A stretch of DNA of 26,515 bases from a virus, in IMG/VR virus record IMGVR_UViG_3300047476_000887, positions 1 through 26,515 of that record, one strand, 5' to 3'. The notes under the pieces were generated by a model. The model saw nothing but the letters and a program-made list of their open reading frames with translations. It was not told the origin of the DNA and made no database searches. Of this stretch, positions 1 through 7,701 are shown one piece after another. A program made the translations under genes and the position numbers. Numbering within the stretch: position 1 is the stretch's first letter; each line of letters begins with the position of its first letter.

Positions 1-42
1 ACTGATGAAGAACTCAAGACTATACTAAACGAGGTTATGTGA
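1..42 (+). CDS. 3' end of an upstream gene (partial)
   Basis: The frame starting at base 1 is open through 13 codons and ends with TGA at 40-42. The visible C-terminus reads TDEELKTILNEVM. The last base of the stop is the first base of the next gene's ATG (TGATG), an overlap seen at many junctions in this window, which supports it as a real gene end. The function cannot be judged from 13 residues. Confidence 0.5.
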   Translation, partial: TDEELKTILNEVM

Positions 43-647
43 TGTTTATTGAAAGAATCAAAGCTAATGATGAAATTAGCATTCAACTTATTAGAGCGGA
101 GAAAAAAGTGAGAAAACTTATTGCGGTCGGTGGGTCTCCAGGAACAGGTAAGACTACCCTGTTTCGTAAGTATATGGAAGGAAAAGTATTCCAGCCAGTA
201 GAACCTGCCAAGCTAGTTTCTGCCATGTATAATACCGAGCGTGATTTATACATTCTAGGAAAGTACGAACAGGATGAAGTCTTTGCTGGAACCGACCGAC
301 TGTCTATGGCAGTTCAGCCAGCGATGCAAGAGTGGATCGCCAGCCATAACTGTAATGTTCTTTTTGAAGGCGATCGAATCTTTAACCAGTCTTTTTTAGA
401 GTTTGCTATGGGGTTGCCTGACACGGATCTACAGATTGTATTCCTAAATGCACCAAAAAATATCCTAGAAGAACGATATAAACAGCGTGGTTCTGAGCAA
501 TCTGAACAGTTTCTAAGAGGTCGGGAAACTAAATATAGTAATCTATTATCCAACTTTGAATTGATGCCATACATTACCGAGTTTGCAAACACTAACTTAG
601 AGGAGCAAGCGAAAGTTCTAACCTTCTTAGAAGAACAATTAAGATAA
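42..647 (+). CDS. P-loop nucleotide kinase-like protein
   Basis: The 201-residue protein has a clear Walker A motif, GSPGTGKT, at about residues 31-38. A Walker B-like strand (NVLFEGD) lies near residues 104-110. An Arg-rich stretch (YKQRG, LRGRETKY) near residues 145-165 could form a lid. This is the layout of small P-loop kinases of the adenylate kinase/zeta-toxin type; substrate unknown. I start it at ATG 42 rather than the in-frame GTG at 39 because GAGG at 31-34 is well spaced from ATG 42 and the ATG overlaps the upstream stop. The next gene follows after a short gap. Phages encode such kinases for nucleotide or RNA-end metabolism, but nothing here picks between these. Confidence 0.75.
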   Translation: MFIERIKANDEISIQLIRAEKKVRKLIAVGGSPGTGKTTLFRKYMEGKVFQPVEPAKLVSAMYNTERDLYILGKYEQDEVFAGTDRLSMAVQPAMQEWIASHNCNVLFEGDRIFNQSFLEFAMGLPDTDLQIVFLNAPKNILEERYKQRGSEQSEQFLRGRETKYSNLLSNFELMPYITEFANTNLEEQAKVLTFLEEQLR

Positions 648-671
648 GGTTTGAACTTTCTAGGAGGTCAT

Positions 672-1367
672 ATGAATTTCCTACAGAGTTTAGACTTTAA
701 TTTTATGGACATGTTGCAGTTCAATGAGCTGCCATTCAGAGCAAAATTCAATCCTTCTAAGGTCTGGCAAGATCTAGATCGATATAAAAACGACGCCACT
801 GGCTTGAGGAATTACTTCAAGAAGTGGCGTTTCAGCATTAAGTTTCACAAAGAAAAGAAACCAACTAATCGTATTCTAGTTGGTGGTGGCTATTATACAG
901 ATGAAGCAAGATCAGAGTTAGATATTTGGACTAGTCCTGACACAGATTATAATAACTATAAATTTACAGATTCATCTTGGAGTCGTTTTAAGTTTAGAGT
1001 TATTCAGGTAACTATGCACGAGTTGATACACTGTAAACAATACTACGGTAAGCATGAAGAGTATGCAGCCAGCAAAGTTTACTATAAAAAGACTGGTAAG
1101 AAAAGAATAGATGATAACAGAGACTATCATGCTGGAAGAGATGAGATTGAAGCATATGCACATTGTGTATTCTTAGACTTTAAAACAAAGAGACCAACTA
1201 TACCGATTGCTACTCTAATTCGCCACGCTGAAACATACAAAGTTTCTAAGAACCTTGTTGGCATACAAAAAGTCTTTCAAACAGATAAACACAATGGTGT
1301 TATTCCTTTACTACTCAGAAAGATTCTAGTTTGGGATCGTAAATATAACAAACTAAATATTAAATAA
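672..1367 (+). CDS. Putative zinc metallopeptidase (HExxH)
   Basis: The 231-residue protein contains HELIH at about residues 116-120, the zinc-binding and catalytic motif of gluzincin/SprT-like peptidases. A DEIEAYAH segment about 40 residues later could give the third, glutamate zinc ligand. No signal peptide or membrane segment is visible, so it should be cytoplasmic. The start is ATG 672, directly after a very strong Shine-Dalgarno sequence (TAGGAGGT at 661-668). A longer TTG start at 651 would put the SD inside the gene and is rejected. A CTAAATA box at 1353-1359 falls inside its last codons. Peptidase activity is inferred from the motif only; the substrate is unknown. Confidence 0.65.
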   Translation: MNFLQSLDFNFMDMLQFNELPFRAKFNPSKVWQDLDRYKNDATGLRNYFKKWRFSIKFHKEKKPTNRILVGGGYYTDEARSELDIWTSPDTDYNNYKFTDSSWSRFKFRVIQVTMHELIHCKQYYGKHEEYAASKVYYKKTGKKRIDDNRDYHAGRDEIEAYAHCVFLDFKTKRPTIPIATLIRHAETYKVSKNLVGIQKVFQTDKHNGVIPLLLRKILVWDRKYNKLNIK

Positions 1368-1381
1368 ACACAAGGATATTA

Positions 1382-2707
1382 ATGGCTACATTGACCCCTA
1401 AAGATTTTAAGGGCAAGCATGGCGAGACTAGAATTATCGCATTGCTTGAAAAATTGATACAAGGAACAAAGTCTCCGTTTACTACGGCTGACGGCAAACA
1501 ACAGCCATTTAATAAGATCACATATCCAGACCCACGTTCAGGTAGACTGATGACTAAGAATGCGAACGATATCGCCGAGTCAGCAGACATTACTAGTCTT
1601 ATCAGAACAGGTTCAGTTTCGTTTAAACAGATTCAACTATCATTTGACAAGGGTGGTAAAGTTACTGCGCTTGTTCCACTAAGTGATATTATGAAGACTG
1701 AAGAGTTCGGTGGTAAAGCAAACCGTGGAGATATGGCTGAGATTATCTTTTCAGCTGCTATTGCCTGTAGATTCTTGAATAAGAATCAACCAGTTATTCC
1801 AGAAGACGTTATTGCTTTTATTGGAAGATTAAACGATACAGATACCAAGCAAATAATTGGTCCACTTAAATCTCCAAACAAAGAACCAAAAGTTATTGAT
1901 GATTTAACCTGGGAAGTTAACTCTGCCCTTATTAATATTAAGGCACTTAAAAACCCCAGACATATTAGAAACCTAAAAAGCATTATTAACCAGAGTGTTA
2001 AGTATGCTAACTCAGCTGCTGTTACTAATAATGCTAAGATGGTTTATGAGAATGGTCTATACAACACTATTGATGTTAAAGCAGTTGGTACTCTTGCACA
2101 AAACGATACCAAGGTAGACGTTTATGTTGAAATTGACAAGAAAAGAGTAGACATTAATGTATCATTAAAAGCTGCAGGTGCAAAACAGTTTGGTCAAGTC
2201 GGCGGTGGCACGATTGATAAACAAAAAGAACTTTGGATGACTCTAACTGGTCTAAGAATGACCCCAGCCTTAGAAAAGAAGTTCTTTGATACTCTAAAAG
2301 AAATGGGTATTGTTGAAGCAAACGCTATGGTATACAAAGGTATGGCTGAAGCGTTTAATAATATGATGAGAACTAATCGTGAAAAACTATATGATAGTTT
2401 GGCAGATGGTATAATGTTTTATGGCACAAGAAACGATGCAGACGTAGATATGGTCGCTCTTACAAATAAAGAAGCAGTTGTATACAAGTTTAGCAATCTA
2501 AGAGATGCCTTATATCTTAAAAATAAGACTTTAAAGGCTGTTTATATTGCTAATAAAACCAAGCCAGAAGTCCGTATTCAAGACGATAAACAAGGATCTA
2601 TCTTAATAACTATCCGTTTGAAACAAGAATCTAAGAACAATTACATAAGAAATTACATTGAAAAAGGTAAACTTATGACAGAACTTGTGGGAATGGTCGC
2701 AGCCTAA
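1382..2707 (+). CDS. Conserved-looking phage protein, possible PD-(D/E)XK-type nuclease core
   Basis: The 441-residue protein is preceded by AAGGA with 5-base spacing to ATG 1382. It is hydrophilic, without signal peptide or membrane segments. Near residues 244-263 an acidic strand (KVDVYVEI, Asp246) is followed by a second strand ending in NVSLK (Lys263). This D-x(n)-(S/E)xK arrangement resembles the core of restriction-endonuclease-like folds, although Ser stands where Asp/Glu is usual. The C-terminal part (about 390-441) has an RIQDDKQG and IRLKQES segment reminiscent of such proteins. This is suggestive only. It sits directly upstream of the ligase-like gene at 2718, so a DNA-processing role for the pair is possible but unproven. 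Confidence 0.55.
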   Translation: MATLTPKDFKGKHGETRIIALLEKLIQGTKSPFTTADGKQQPFNKITYPDPRSGRLMTKNANDIAESADITSLIRTGSVSFKQIQLSFDKGGKVTALVPLSDIMKTEEFGGKANRGDMAEIIFSAAIACRFLNKNQPVIPEDVIAFIGRLNDTDTKQIIGPLKSPNKEPKVIDDLTWEVNSALINIKALKNPRHIRNLKSIINQSVKYANSAAVTNNAKMVYENGLYNTIDVKAVGTLAQNDTKVDVYVEIDKKRVDINVSLKAAGAKQFGQVGGGTIDKQKELWMTLTGLRMTPALEKKFFDTLKEMGIVEANAMVYKGMAEAFNNMMRTNREKLYDSLADGIMFYGTRNDADVDMVALTNKEAVVYKFSNLRDALYLKNKTLKAVYIANKTKPEVRIQDDKQGSILITIRLKQESKNNYIRNYIEKGKLMTELVGMVAA

Positions 2708-2717
2708 ATATAAGAAT

Positions 2718-3893
2718 ATGTTAAACTTTAAAGATTTCCTCAAAGAAGAAGCTGAAGAAGGTGCTAAATTAAAGCACATTCATCATGCTGAAGACAGACC
2801 ATTCCTACACGGACATGAAGGTTTTGAACACGCTGAAGGTGCTCTGAAACAAGCCCATGAACATATGAAGTCTGGTCATGCTAGCAACGACCTTACTGAA
2901 AAGTTCGACGGTTCTCCTTCTATTGTGTTTGGTAAACATCCTGAAACTGGTAAGTTCTTTGTAGCTTCTAAGTCAGCCTTTAATAAGAACCCTAAGATTA
3001 ATTACACCCCAGAAGATATTGATAAGAACCACGGTCATGCTCCTGGTCTATCTTCTAAGTTAAAAGATGCGCTTGCAAACCTACATAAAGTTGCACCAAA
3101 GAATGGTGTATATCAGGGTGACTTAATGCATACTTCTGAAGATCATCAGGTACATCCTAATGGTTCAGTATCTTTTACACCAAACACTATTACATATACA
3201 GCTCATGGCGCTGAAGCTGAAAAAGTAAAACGATCTAAAGTTGGAGTTGTTGTTCATACAAAATACGAGGGTAAAAACCTTGGCGATATGAAAGCAACTC
3301 CAAACGTTTCTGATAGTGAGTTTAAATCTCATCCAGACGTTCATATTCATACAGCTAACTTTGACACAAGCAAGGTTCACTATACACCAGAACACCAACG
3401 TAAGTTTGAAGAACATATGCACGCAGCACGTGATGTTCATTTAAAGAATCCAGATATGTACAAGCATATTGATCGCCACGGTGGTGATGCTGGACACCTA
3501 GCAACCTATATCAACCAAACTGTTCGTGACGGATCAAAACCAAATACCCAAGACTTTAAAAAGCATGTTATGGATAAATACCAAAAGATGGCTGATAAAG
3601 TAAAGACTGAAAAATCTAAACAAGAAAAGATCGGTCAGGGTGAAGGGCAATTAGCTCATGTTGACGCCCACAAAGAACATTATGATGCAGCTTTTAAACT
3701 TCATAGTCATTTACAGGCTGCAAAGAATACGTTAGTTACTGCTTTAGAATCTCACAAAGGTGGTTATGATTACTCAATCAATGACAATCCTTCAAAACCA
3801 GAAGGCTTTGTTGTAAACCATAAGGGTGAACCAACCAAACTAGTAAACCGTTCAGAGTTCGCTAGACAAAACTTATTAAAGGTACGCAAATGA
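2718..3893 (+). CDS. Ligase-like covalent nucleotidyltransferase with a capsid-targeting-like N-terminus
   Basis: The 391-residue protein shows a KxDG motif (KFDG, residues 62-65), the signature with the nucleotidyl-accepting lysine of DNA/RNA ligases and capping enzymes. It also has YQGDLM near 132-137, EGFVV near 362-366 (motif IV-like) and a following TKLVNR segment (motif V-like). It is very His- and Lys-rich. The first ten residues, MLNFKDFLKE, match the T4 capsid-targeting sequence pattern (see findings). I choose ATG 2718 over the in-frame TTG at 2685 because it removes an overlap with the upstream gene and restores the N-terminal motif shared with neighbours. The gene ends in an ATGA overlap with the next. 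Ligation activity is inferred from motifs; the acceptor is unknown. Confidence 0.65.
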   Translation: MLNFKDFLKEEAEEGAKLKHIHHAEDRPFLHGHEGFEHAEGALKQAHEHMKSGHASNDLTEKFDGSPSIVFGKHPETGKFFVASKSAFNKNPKINYTPEDIDKNHGHAPGLSSKLKDALANLHKVAPKNGVYQGDLMHTSEDHQVHPNGSVSFTPNTITYTAHGAEAEKVKRSKVGVVVHTKYEGKNLGDMKATPNVSDSEFKSHPDVHIHTANFDTSKVHYTPEHQRKFEEHMHAARDVHLKNPDMYKHIDRHGGDAGHLATYINQTVRDGSKPNTQDFKKHVMDKYQKMADKVKTEKSKQEKIGQGEGQLAHVDAHKEHYDAAFKLHSHLQAAKNTLVTALESHKGGYDYSINDNPSKPEGFVVNHKGEPTKLVNRSEFARQNLLKVRK

Positions 3894-4291
3894 TTTCATT
3901 TAAAGAATATCTCTCAGAGAAGAAAAAAGACCCTTGCTGGACTGGCTATGAAATGGTCGGTATGAAAGACAAGAACGGAAAGAAAGTTCCTAACTGTGTA
4001 CCAGTTAAAGAAGAAGCTGAACTTGATGAAGCAGCAACTGCTGACGCTAAGGGTTACAAGTCTGCTACTGGCGGCTTGACTCAAAAAGGTCGAGACGCTT
4101 ATAATCGTTCACATGGTAGTAATCTAAAAGCTCCTGTAACTACACCACCATCTAAACTAAAAGCAGGTAGTAAAGCTGCTAATCGTCGCAAGTCTTTCTG
4201 TGCACGTATGAGTGGTGTTGATGGTCCAATGAAAAAGCCAAACGGAGAACCTACTCGTAAGGCATTGGCTCTTAGAAAGTGGAACTGCTAA
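3890..4291 (+). CDS. Small conserved phage protein with capsid-targeting-like N-terminus
   Basis: This 133-residue basic protein begins MISFKEYLSE, again the T4-like ten-residue pattern. Two blocks follow. An N-terminal block (residues 14-38) carries CWTGYEMVG and PNCVPV with paired cysteines. A C-terminal block has GGLTQKGRDAYN, KSFCARMSG and a tail ending TRKALALRKWNC. From memory, both blocks recur in hypothetical proteins of T4-like aquatic phages, but I know no function for them. The start overlaps the previous stop (ATGA), and its stop overlaps the next start (TAATG), so the three genes are probably translationally coupled. A packaged head protein is an inference from the N-terminus and neighbours. 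Confidence 0.7.
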   Translation: MISFKEYLSEKKKDPCWTGYEMVGMKDKNGKKVPNCVPVKEEAELDEAATADAKGYKSATGGLTQKGRDAYNRSHGSNLKAPVTTPPSKLKAGSKAANRRKSFCARMSGVDGPMKKPNGEPTRKALALRKWNC

Positions 4292-4902
4292 TGTTAGACT
4301 TTCTTGGCTTTTTAAAAGAACAAGCCAACCAACGTCACGGTGTTATGGCGTTTGGTAGAATGAACCCACCTACAATCGGTCATGAAAAGTTAGTAAACAA
4401 AGTTCACGAGATTGCTAATAAGCATGACGCTATTCACGCTGTTGTTTTATCACACAGTCAAGATGCTAAAAAGAATCCTCTTGATGTTGCATCTAAAGTA
4501 AAACATGCAAAGAATGCGTTTCCTAATACTAATGTTGTCGGTGCTTCTAAAGAGCGACCAACTATTATGCACCACGCTTCAGCTATGTATGAGGCTGGTG
4601 CCCGTCACCTTCATGTGGTTGCTGGTTCAGATCGTGAGGAAGAGTATAAGAAACTTCTAAGCACATACAATGGCAAAGAAGGTAAGCACGGATACTATAA
4701 TTTTAAAAGTATTACTATTCACTCTGCGGGGCAACGAGACCCTGATGCTGAAGGTGCTGAAGGTATGAGTGCTTCTAAGATGCGTGAACATGCAGCCTCT
4801 GGTAATGAAAAAGAGTTTCACTCAGGTTTACCAAGTCATATGTCTACTGCTCATAAAAAGTCTTTATATAACGACCTAAGAAAAGCAATGGGGCACGGAT
4901 AA
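4291..4902 (+). CDS. HIGH-superfamily nucleotidylyltransferase (first of two tandem copies)
   Basis: The 203-residue protein contains GRMNPPTIGH at residues 22-31, the (H/T)xGH nucleotide-binding motif of cytidylyl-/adenylyltransferases. SASKMR at 160-165 corresponds to the ISSTxxR motif that contacts the triphosphate. AGSDREEEY near 112-120 also fits the fold. It would transfer a nucleotidyl group from CTP or ATP to an unknown acceptor. The first ten residues (MLDFLGFLKE) match the capsid-targeting-like pattern. The start at ATG 4291 overlaps the previous stop; a GTG at 4279 in frame is rejected for that reason. A second, more divergent copy of the domain follows in the gene at 4946. Confidence 0.8.
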   Translation: MLDFLGFLKEQANQRHGVMAFGRMNPPTIGHEKLVNKVHEIANKHDAIHAVVLSHSQDAKKNPLDVASKVKHAKNAFPNTNVVGASKERPTIMHHASAMYEAGARHLHVVAGSDREEEYKKLLSTYNGKEGKHGYYNFKSITIHSAGQRDPDAEGAEGMSASKMREHAASGNEKEFHSGLPSHMSTAHKKSLYNDLRKAMGHG

Positions 4903-4908
4903 GAAACG

Positions 4909-4915
4909 CTAAATA
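4909..4915 (+). promoter_or_regulatory. Candidate T4-type late promoter box
   Basis: CTAAATA lies in the 43-base gap before the gene at 4946. A T4-type start six bases downstream (about 4921) would give a 25-base leader. Unlike most of the other boxes here, no convincing stem-loop follows it. The SD of the next gene is also weak (GATGG at 4936). Confidence 0.4.
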
Positions 4916-4945
4916 ATACTGTTACTAATTATACTGATGGATTAA

Positions 4946-6763
4946 ATGAAGAATTACAAAGAACTACTAAACGAACTACCATCCAAGACAGCTGTTTTTG
5001 CGGCTGGAAGATTCAACCCTCCAAACGTTGGGCATGAATTAGCGATTAAAGTGGTTCGTAAATTAGCAAAGCAGCGCAAGGCTGACCACTTCATTTTTGT
5101 ATCCTCGGTACAAAACGCTAAGATAGATCCCTTAGAAATTAGTAAAAAGATTCAGTATTTGGAATTGTTTTTTCCAAATACAAAGTTTGTGCAGAAAGAG
5201 ATCGCTGATGCGATGACTATGCTCAAGCGTTATAAACACATTGTTATAGTTGCCCCAGCAGAACTTGTTCAAGAGTATAAGAAAGCCTTGAGTAAGTATA
5301 AGTTTGAAAATGTAGAGGTTGTTATTGCAGGAACTACATGTCCAGACTGCGATCACCGACTAGTTAAGTCAGCAAGTAAAGGCAACTATCAATCGTTTAA
5401 AAATGGTTTACCAACTACTATCAGAGAGTTGGATGCTAAGAGATTAATGAATGATGTTCGTTCTGGTCTTGGTCTAGAGCCAATTAAAGAACAAATCAAT
5501 TTAGTTAAAGATCAACTCAGAGAAAAGTATTTCAGAGGTGAGATTTTTAATGAAGGTGATGTTGTAGAGTGTGATGAGTCTGTCTACAAGATCATAAAAA
5601 GAGGTTCAAACCATTTACTGTTGCAAAGTCAGAGCGGTGAAAAGGTTTCCAAGTGGATTCAAGACGTTAAAGAAACGGAAAGAGAATATATGCTAGAACA
5701 AAACTTACAAGAAGCTGATATGGCTCACGCTACTGGTAAAGTTGGTGGTGACGTTAAGAAAGCCCAACAAGATACCAAAATTGCTCAGCTACAAGCAAAG
5801 CATGCAACTGAAGTTCAGAATCTAAAAGCAAAACAAGAGCGTGAAGCACAAAATACAAAAGCTCAAATGAAAGAGGCTAACGATTCTCCAGTTGTTGATA
5901 CTAAGTCAAAGTATAACATTGCCAAGTCCTTAATGAGCTTACATGACTTCCGTAAGACCATGGGTATGGGACAAGCTCCTGTTAAAGTAGATAACGATAA
6001 AGAAACTGAAAGCGATATTGACGCAGCGGTCGCTAAGGTTCACGAGCCTCATACTAAAGTCGGCGCTGTTCACATGAATGGTTCAGACAATCATAACCTA
6101 AGAAGAATGCGAGTAAAGTATCACTTGGGTGAAGAGACTAAAGAACAAAAATCTAATCGTGAAGCAGAACTAAAACGTTTTAACGGTCAAAGTAAAACAG
6201 TCAACGTTGACAAAGTTCATGCTGCTGGACAAGAACCGCATGAAGAAAAGTTCGAAGACTTTAAAGAAGAAGAACTATTTAATCAGGTAGAGTTAGACTT
6301 AGAAAATCTAAACGAAGATGATTACTTTGAAGCATATGATGATGAAGAACTAGCAATCGTTGATGAAGAAACTGGCGAAGAGATTGAAGCAATTCAAGAA
6401 AGCTCTGATTCTTTAATGGAAGTTCTATCAAGAGCAGAACGTATTCGTGCTGGTGCTAGAATGCGTCGAACACAAACAAAACGTCAACGTGCTGAGAAAG
6501 TAGCATTAAGAAGATTCTCAACTCAAGAAGTTGCTAATCGCAGAGCAAGACGCCTAGCCGTATCAGCTATTAAAAAGAGACTACTAAAAGGTCGTCCTGC
6601 TTCAAAGATTTCTATCGGTGAAAAAGAACGTGTTGAACGTTTTATTGCGCAACGCAGAAAAGTAGTAGACCGTCTAGCAGCACGTATGGTTTCAAGAGTT
6701 AAGAATATTGAAAAAGCACGTATGTCTCATAAGAAATATACTAAACCTGCTGGAGCATACTAA
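4946..6763 (+). CDS. Multidomain head-associated candidate: HIGH nucleotidylyltransferase domain, acidic/coiled middle, basic tail
   Basis: The 605-residue protein opens with MKNYKELLNE (capsid-targeting-like). A second HIGH-superfamily domain follows, with GRFNPPNVGH at residues 21-30. The expected SSTxxR site appears degenerate, so catalysis is doubtful. Next comes a small beta domain (about 205-245, GEIFNEGDVVEC to KWIQDVKE), a Gln/Lys/Glu helical stretch (about 270-310), a conserved-looking block with SLHDFRKTMGMG, and a strongly acidic region (about 435-485). The final 110 residues are very Arg/Lys-rich, suited to contacting packaged DNA. Its stop overlaps the next start (TAATG). The mosaic build and neighbours suggest a virion component; enzymatic activity is uncertain. 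Confidence 0.65.
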   Translation: MKNYKELLNELPSKTAVFAAGRFNPPNVGHELAIKVVRKLAKQRKADHFIFVSSVQNAKIDPLEISKKIQYLELFFPNTKFVQKEIADAMTMLKRYKHIVIVAPAELVQEYKKALSKYKFENVEVVIAGTTCPDCDHRLVKSASKGNYQSFKNGLPTTIRELDAKRLMNDVRSGLGLEPIKEQINLVKDQLREKYFRGEIFNEGDVVECDESVYKIIKRGSNHLLLQSQSGEKVSKWIQDVKETEREYMLEQNLQEADMAHATGKVGGDVKKAQQDTKIAQLQAKHATEVQNLKAKQEREAQNTKAQMKEANDSPVVDTKSKYNIAKSLMSLHDFRKTMGMGQAPVKVDNDKETESDIDAAVAKVHEPHTKVGAVHMNGSDNHNLRRMRVKYHLGEETKEQKSNREAELKRFNGQSKTVNVDKVHAAGQEPHEEKFEDFKEEELFNQVELDLENLNEDDYFEAYDDEELAIVDEETGEEIEAIQESSDSLMEVLSRAERIRAGARMRRTQTKRQRAEKVALRRFSTQEVANRRARRLAVSAIKKRLLKGRPASKISIGEKERVERFIAQRRKVVDRLAARMVSRVKNIEKARMSHKKYTKPAGAY

Positions 6764-7248
6764 TGTCTAAAATTCACATTCTTAAAAATACAGAAACAGA
6801 AGCTATTGTTAAAGTATATACAATGGAATCTTCTGGTGAAAGTTTAGATTTAAGTCTAAGCACTTGGTTGACAACGCCAACTCAAGTGTATGTACCAGGA
6901 GCTGGTGATTCTTCTGAACTAGACGGGCACTTTGCTAATCACACAGGTTCGCATGTTTTCATAACTGGTATCTGGTGGGGTCTTAAGAAAGATAAACAAC
7001 TTGATATAGTTCGTATTGTAAACGGTGGAACTGGTTTAGTTCATAACCATTATTTTTTAATCAATTGTGGGCAATATGATTTTGATCATCATGGTATTGC
7101 TGATCGTGTCTATGCTGATAAAGATATAAGATTTACATTCGATGGTCCTGGTCATTGTATTATTAAACTTCGTAAAATGGGATGGACTCCAAAAGTTGAA
7201 ACTGCGCAGTTCTCTATTTACGATAACGTTAATGCTGTAGGAAGTTAA
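6763..7248 (+). CDS. Putative virion structural protein
   Basis: The 161-residue protein is predicted mainly beta by composition: many short hydrophobic/polar alternations, and GxxW, GTG and DG turns. It has no signal peptide or membrane helix. It starts at ATG 6763 overlapping the previous stop and lies among likely head proteins. Features include FITGIWWGLKKD in the middle and a His-rich FDHHGIAD segment. From memory it resembles small structural proteins of T4-like aquatic phages, but no diagnostic motif is present, so the call rests mostly on context and general character. It lacks the capsid-targeting-like N-terminus of its upstream neighbours. Confidence 0.5.
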   Translation: MSKIHILKNTETEAIVKVYTMESSGESLDLSLSTWLTTPTQVYVPGAGDSSELDGHFANHTGSHVFITGIWWGLKKDKQLDIVRIVNGGTGLVHNHYFLINCGQYDFDHHGIADRVYADKDIRFTFDGPGHCIIKLRKMGWTPKVETAQFSIYDNVNAVGS

Positions 7249-7250
7249 TT

Positions 7251-7700
7251 ATGAATTTCTCAAATGAACTAAAAGCCACTTTACAAATTGTAATTGCAAA
7301 TACATATCAGATGTATTTCAAGACTCATTCTTACCACTGGAATGTAGAAGGAATGTACTTTAGCCAGCTACATGATTTCTTTGGCGAATTATATGCAGAA
7401 GTTTTTGCTGCAGTAGACGCAGCTGCAGAACAGATGAGAACTCTAGACGAGTACGCACCTCTATCTCTAAGCGATATTATCAAACAGTCTACAGTCGAAG
7501 AAGATACTGCTAAACCAAAAGACTGTCATGCAATGTTATCAAATGTTTTAGAAGCTAATGAAGAAGTTATGGTTAGCCTAAATAAATTGTTCGAACAGGC
7601 TTCTGAAGAAGACGTTCAGGGTCTAGCAGACTGGGCAGCTGGTCGTATTGATACGCATGCTAAACATCGCTGGATGATCCGCTCTCACTTAAAAGGTTAA
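7251..7700 (+). CDS. Dps-like ferritin (DNA protection, iron storage)
   Basis: The 149-residue protein fits the Dps family length and carries its inter-subunit ferroxidase pattern. His29 (SYHWNVEG), His41 (QLHDFF), Asp56 and Glu60 are spaced 12, 15 and 4 residues apart, the same spacing as His51, His63, Asp78 and Glu82 of E. coli Dps. Known Dps proteins form 12-subunit shells that oxidise iron with peroxide and often bind DNA. The Lys-rich N-terminal DNA-binding tail of E. coli Dps is missing here, so DNA binding is uncertain. The start is ATG 7251 with AGGAAG six bases upstream. It lies between structural-like genes, which raises the possibility of a virion-linked or late role. Confidence 0.85.
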   Translation: MNFSNELKATLQIVIANTYQMYFKTHSYHWNVEGMYFSQLHDFFGELYAEVFAAVDAAAEQMRTLDEYAPLSLSDIIKQSTVEEDTAKPKDCHAMLSNVLEANEEVMVSLNKLFEQASEEDVQGLADWAAGRIDTHAKHRWMIRSHLKG

Positions 7701-7701
7701 T

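Noticed and set aside
1353-1359. CTAAATA as a late promoter before the gene at 1382
   Set aside because: It lies in the last codons of the upstream gene, which is A/T-rich there, and has no stem-loop after it. It may be real but cannot be told from chance.
2704-2710. CTAAATA as a late promoter for the ligase-like gene at 2718
   Set aside because: A T4-type start would fall one or two bases before the ATG, leaving no leader, and the box is formed by the stop codon TAA of the previous gene.
7578-7584. CTAAATA inside the Dps-like gene
   Set aside because: It encodes Leu-Asn-Lys and no gene starts at a suitable distance.
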